Both the position numbers and the translations under genes were made by a program. Below, one piece after another: positions 5,423 to 6,383 of a stretch of DNA of 6,383 nt (the stretch's first letter is position 1; each line of letters opens with the position of its first letter). Location: the NCBI GenBank assembly GCA_020441735.1, contig JAGRLQ010000058.1, positions 1-6,383 of the forward strand. The letters are read 5' to 3'. The notes under the pieces were generated by a model. The model did not search any database. It was not told the DNA's origin and saw nothing but the letters and a program-made list of their open reading frames with translations. This DNA comes from Nitratireductor sp. (lineage in GTDB: Bacteria > Pseudomonadota > Alphaproteobacteria > Rhizobiales > Rhizobiaceae).

Positions 5423-5452
5423 CTTGACCTGTCAGCGGCAAGCCGCCATTAG
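5423..5452 (+). promoter_or_regulatory. Candidate gatB promoter with internal palindromes
   Basis: CTTGAC (5423-5428) is the rhizobial-type -35. CATTAG (5447-5452) is a fair -10, 17 bp after TTGACC (5424-5429). Start of transcription would be near 5459, about 30 bases before ATG 5488. The spacer contains the palindrome GCGGC-AA-GCCGC (5435-5446), and the -35 lies in TGAC-CT-GTCA (5425-5434). These dyads may be operators or chance in GC-rich DNA. Confidence 0.5.
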
Positions 5453-5487
5453 GGGGAAAATCCCTTTTCACTCCCGCAAAATCCGTC

Positions 5488-6383
5488 ATGACCATCATCG
5501 ATACCCGCACGCCCGAACCCAAACGCTTCATCCCCGGCGCCACCGGCGACTGGGAGGTCATCATCGGCCTCGAGGTCCACGCCCAGGTTACTTCCAACGC
5601 CAAGCTGTTTTCCGGTGCCTCGACCGAATTCGGCGCCGAGCCGAACCAGAATGTCTCGCTGGTCGATGCGGCGATGCCCGGCATGCTGCCCGTCATCAAC
5701 TCCGAATGCGTGGCGCAGGCGATCCGCACCGGGCTTGGCCTGAAGGCGCAGATCAACCACCGCTCGGTTTTCGACCGCAAGAACTATTTCTATCCTGATC
5801 TGCCGCAGGGCTATCAGATATCCCAGTACAAGGATCCGATCGTCGGCGAGGGCAAGATCATCATTTCGGTCGGCCCGGACAAGAAGGGTGAGTTTGAGGA
5901 TATCGAGGTTGGTATCGAGCGCCTGCACCTCGAACAGGATGCCGGGAAGTCGATCCACGACCAGCACCCGACTATGTCCTTTGTCGATTTGAACCGTACC
6001 GGCGTCGCGCTGATGGAGATTGTCTCCAAGCCGGACATGCGCTCGGCCGACGAGGCGAGAGCCTATGTCACCAAGCTGAGGACCATTCTGCGCTATCTCG
6101 GCACCTGCGACGGCAATATGGAACAGGGTTCCCTGCGCGCCGACGTCAACGTGTCGGTCAGGAAGCCCGGTGGCGAGTTCGGCACGCGCTGCGAGATCAA
6201 GAACGTCAACTCGATCCGGTTTGTCGGCCAGGCCATCGAATACGAGGCACGCCGCCAGATCGCCATTCTGGAGGATGGTGGCGAGATCGATCAGGAAACC
6301 CGGCTGTTCGATCCGAACAAGGGCGAGACGCGTTCCATGCGGTCGAAGGAAGATGCGCATGATTACCGCTATTTCCCCGATCC
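5488..6383 (+). CDS. gatB: Aspartyl/glutamyl-tRNA(Asn/Gln) amidotransferase subunit B, N-terminal part (3' end outside window)
   Basis: GatB is the kinase/tRNA-binding subunit of GatCAB. It phosphorylates the misacylated Glu or Asp on the tRNA with ATP and then amidates it with ammonia channelled from GatA. The first 298 codons are present of about 500, covering most of the catalytic cradle; the helical and tail domains that hold the tRNA are off the right edge. Diagnostic motifs are DWEVIIGLEVHAQ (21-33), KLFSGAS (39-45), the YFYPDLPQGYQISQY stretch (100-114), ERLHLEQDAGKS (144-155), DLNRTGVALMEIVSKPD (167-183), CDGNMEQGSLRADVNVSVR (207-225) and GTRCEIKNVNS (232-242). ATG 5488 is the first start codon after the in-frame TGA at 5425-5427 and fits the known N-terminus of rhizobial GatB. 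No Shine-Dalgarno is seen in the 20 bases before it; AGGGGGA at 5451-5457 is 30 bases away. Identity is near certain. Confidence 0.97.
   Translation, partial: MTIIDTRTPEPKRFIPGATGDWEVIIGLEVHAQVTSNAKLFSGASTEFGAEPNQNVSLVDAAMPGMLPVINSECVAQAIRTGLGLKAQINHRSVFDRKNYFYPDLPQGYQISQYKDPIVGEGKIIISVGPDKKGEFEDIEVGIERLHLEQDAGKSIHDQHPTMSFVDLNRTGVALMEIVSKPDMRSADEARAYVTKLRTILRYLGTCDGNMEQGSLRADVNVSVRKPGGEFGTRCEIKNVNSIRFVGQAIEYEARRQIAILEDGGEIDQETRLFDPNKGETRSMRSKEDAHDYRYFPD

Noticed and set aside
5451..5469. GGGGGAAAATCCCTTTT-like element before gatB as an intrinsic terminator
   Set aside because: Only about four firm base pairs plus wobble pairs, and it lies downstream of the likely gatB promoter; too weak to call.
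5449..6360. 303-codon minus-strand open frame opposite gatB
   Set aside because: It lies opposite the unmistakable gatB frame; long antisense frames are expected from strong GC3 bias, and no ribosome site or recognisable product is seen.
1..6383. Mobile element, CRISPR, prophage or defence island
   Set aside because: No transposase, integrase, terminal repeats, spacer-repeat array or defence-gene motif was found; coding style is uniform across the window.

Overview
The window looks like part of the chromosome of an alphaproteobacterium in the Rhizobiales, most likely Rhizobiaceae (Agrobacterium/Rhizobium-like). The reasons are the high GC with strong third-position bias, GatA and GatB sequences that closely match the rhizobial forms as I remember them, and candidate promoters of the rhizobial CTTGAC/TTGACA type. 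No search was run, so the placement is by recognition only.

Layout. (1) 1-885: the 3' end of gatA, glutamyl/aspartyl-tRNA amidotransferase subunit A. (2) 941-1483: a small exported protein of unknown function, 55 bp behind gatA and probably co-transcribed. (3) 1658-2716: a TauD/TfdA-type Fe(II)/2-oxoglutarate dioxygenase with its own leader, which carries a tandem direct repeat and a candidate promoter. (4) 2717-2821: a convergent spacer with two inverted-repeat structures. (5) 3076-2822, minus strand: a YjhX-family (TopAI-like) small protein. (6) 3077-3427: a 351-bp divergent spacer with a good minus-strand promoter and what looks like a three-way-junction leader for yjhX. (7) 3428-4654: a 12-TM MFS transporter. 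(8) 4732-5382: a second exported protein of unknown function. (9) 5488-6383: the 5' part of gatB, behind a candidate promoter of its own.

How the genes work together. gatA and gatB encode two subunits of the GatCAB complex, which converts misacylated Glu-tRNA(Gln) and/or Asp-tRNA(Asn) to Gln-tRNA(Gln)/Asn-tRNA(Asn). They are on the same strand but separated by 4.6 kb holding five genes, none of which has an evident link to tRNA amidation. The dioxygenase, transporter and two exported proteins do not form an obvious pathway; the substrates of the first two cannot be read from sequence. The yjhX homologue stands without a visible YjhQ partner.

I found no CRISPR array, insertion sequence, phage gene, tRNA/rRNA or recognised defence system. 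The most unusual signals are non-coding: the structured yjhX leader with dyads over its -10 box, and a direct repeat of about 21-bp period upstream of the dioxygenase. These are visible in the sequence, but their roles are inference.
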